Shown here: positions 43,291 to 43,356 of the stretch, one piece after another
How the letters are laid out: the number at the start of each line of letters is the position of its first letter
Position numbering within the stretch: position 1 is the first letter of the stretch
From: Flavobacterium sp.
GTDB taxonomy: Bacteria; Bacteroidota; Bacteroidia; Flavobacteriales; Flavobacteriaceae
DNA: 43,356 bases
Direction of reading: 5' to 3'
Assembly (NCBI GenBank): GCA_015665265.1
Contig: JADFAM010000102.1
Coordinates: 1 to 43,356 of the forward strand
The notes under the pieces: model-generated
What the model was told of the DNA's origin: nothing
What the model saw: only the letters and a program-made list of their open reading frames with translations
The model's database searches: none
Translations under genes and position numbers: made by a program

Positions 43291-43356
43291 CACTTTCTTT
43301 AACAGTAAATGAAAAAATCTATTGATAATATTGCAAATTAACATTTTTATCCCCAA

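Noticed and set aside
1-43356. Mobile elements, CRISPR arrays, tRNA or rRNA genes, prophage
   Set aside because: No transposase or integrase motif, no regularly spaced repeats, no structural RNA patterns were found; the repeated Asp-rich segments in 28.5-38.4 kb are coding repeats of FG-GAP loops.

Overview
The window is AT-rich and has the marks of a Bacteroidota genome, most likely a marine member of the Flavobacteriaceae. The evidence is a SusC/SusD pair, many SPII lipoproteins with short signal peptides, DUF6090 and DUF5916 proteins, a NagB/PIG-L fusion, LytTR regulation, almost no Shine-Dalgarno sequences and a few TAnnTTTG-like -7 boxes. No rRNA, tRNA, CRISPR array, insertion sequence or phage gene was seen. 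No intergenic gap exceeds about 250 bp.

Layout. (1) 1-2.4 kb: the end of a LytTR response regulator converges on a small unknown gene and a NagB-PIG-L fusion (amino-sugar catabolism). (2) 2.6-12.5 kb, plus strand: a fatty acid hydroxylase/sterol desaturase-type membrane enzyme, an anchored GH3 glycosidase, a CBM9-like/DUF5916 outer-membrane protein, then a tight trio of SsuD-like luciferase-family monooxygenase, sodium:solute symporter and secreted dienelactone-hydrolase-type enzyme. (3) 12.5-20.8 kb: a mixed block with a secreted DinB-like protein, a DUF6090 protein, a secreted two-repeat protein, three NTF2/SnoaL-like lipoproteins, an SGLT-type symporter, a secreted esterase, a DUF1295 membrane protein and two small membrane proteins. 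(4) 20.8-26.1 kb, minus strand: a compact operon for alpha-glucosides: cytoplasmic GH13 alpha-glucosidase, SLC45/sucrose-transporter-like MFS permease, a GH13 lipoprotein with a surface-export-type sequence after its cysteine, and a PfkB fructokinase-like enzyme. (5) 26.2-43.2 kb, minus strand: SusC, SusD, three tandem giant FG-GAP/VCBS + ASPIC/UnbV lipoproteins, a vanadium-haloperoxidase-type PAP2 lipoprotein, and a membrane-anchored SRPBCC-GyrI protein.

The block most worth attention is region 5. About 10 kb of coding sequence is given to three paralogous calcium-loop propeller lipoproteins placed between a SusCD uptake pair and a haloperoxidase with a complete vanadate-binding residue set. 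A strong hairpin separates susCD from the propeller genes, and the genes below it are coupled by 4-8 bp overlaps or an 8-bp gap. No glycoside hydrolase, SusE/F or regulator lies inside this unit; the nearest CAZymes belong to the separate alpha-glucoside operon downstream. A second block of interest is the mixture of secreted NTF2-like folds, symporters and small-molecule enzymes in regions 2-3, which looks like uptake and conversion of small organic molecules and not polysaccharide degradation; that reading is inference.
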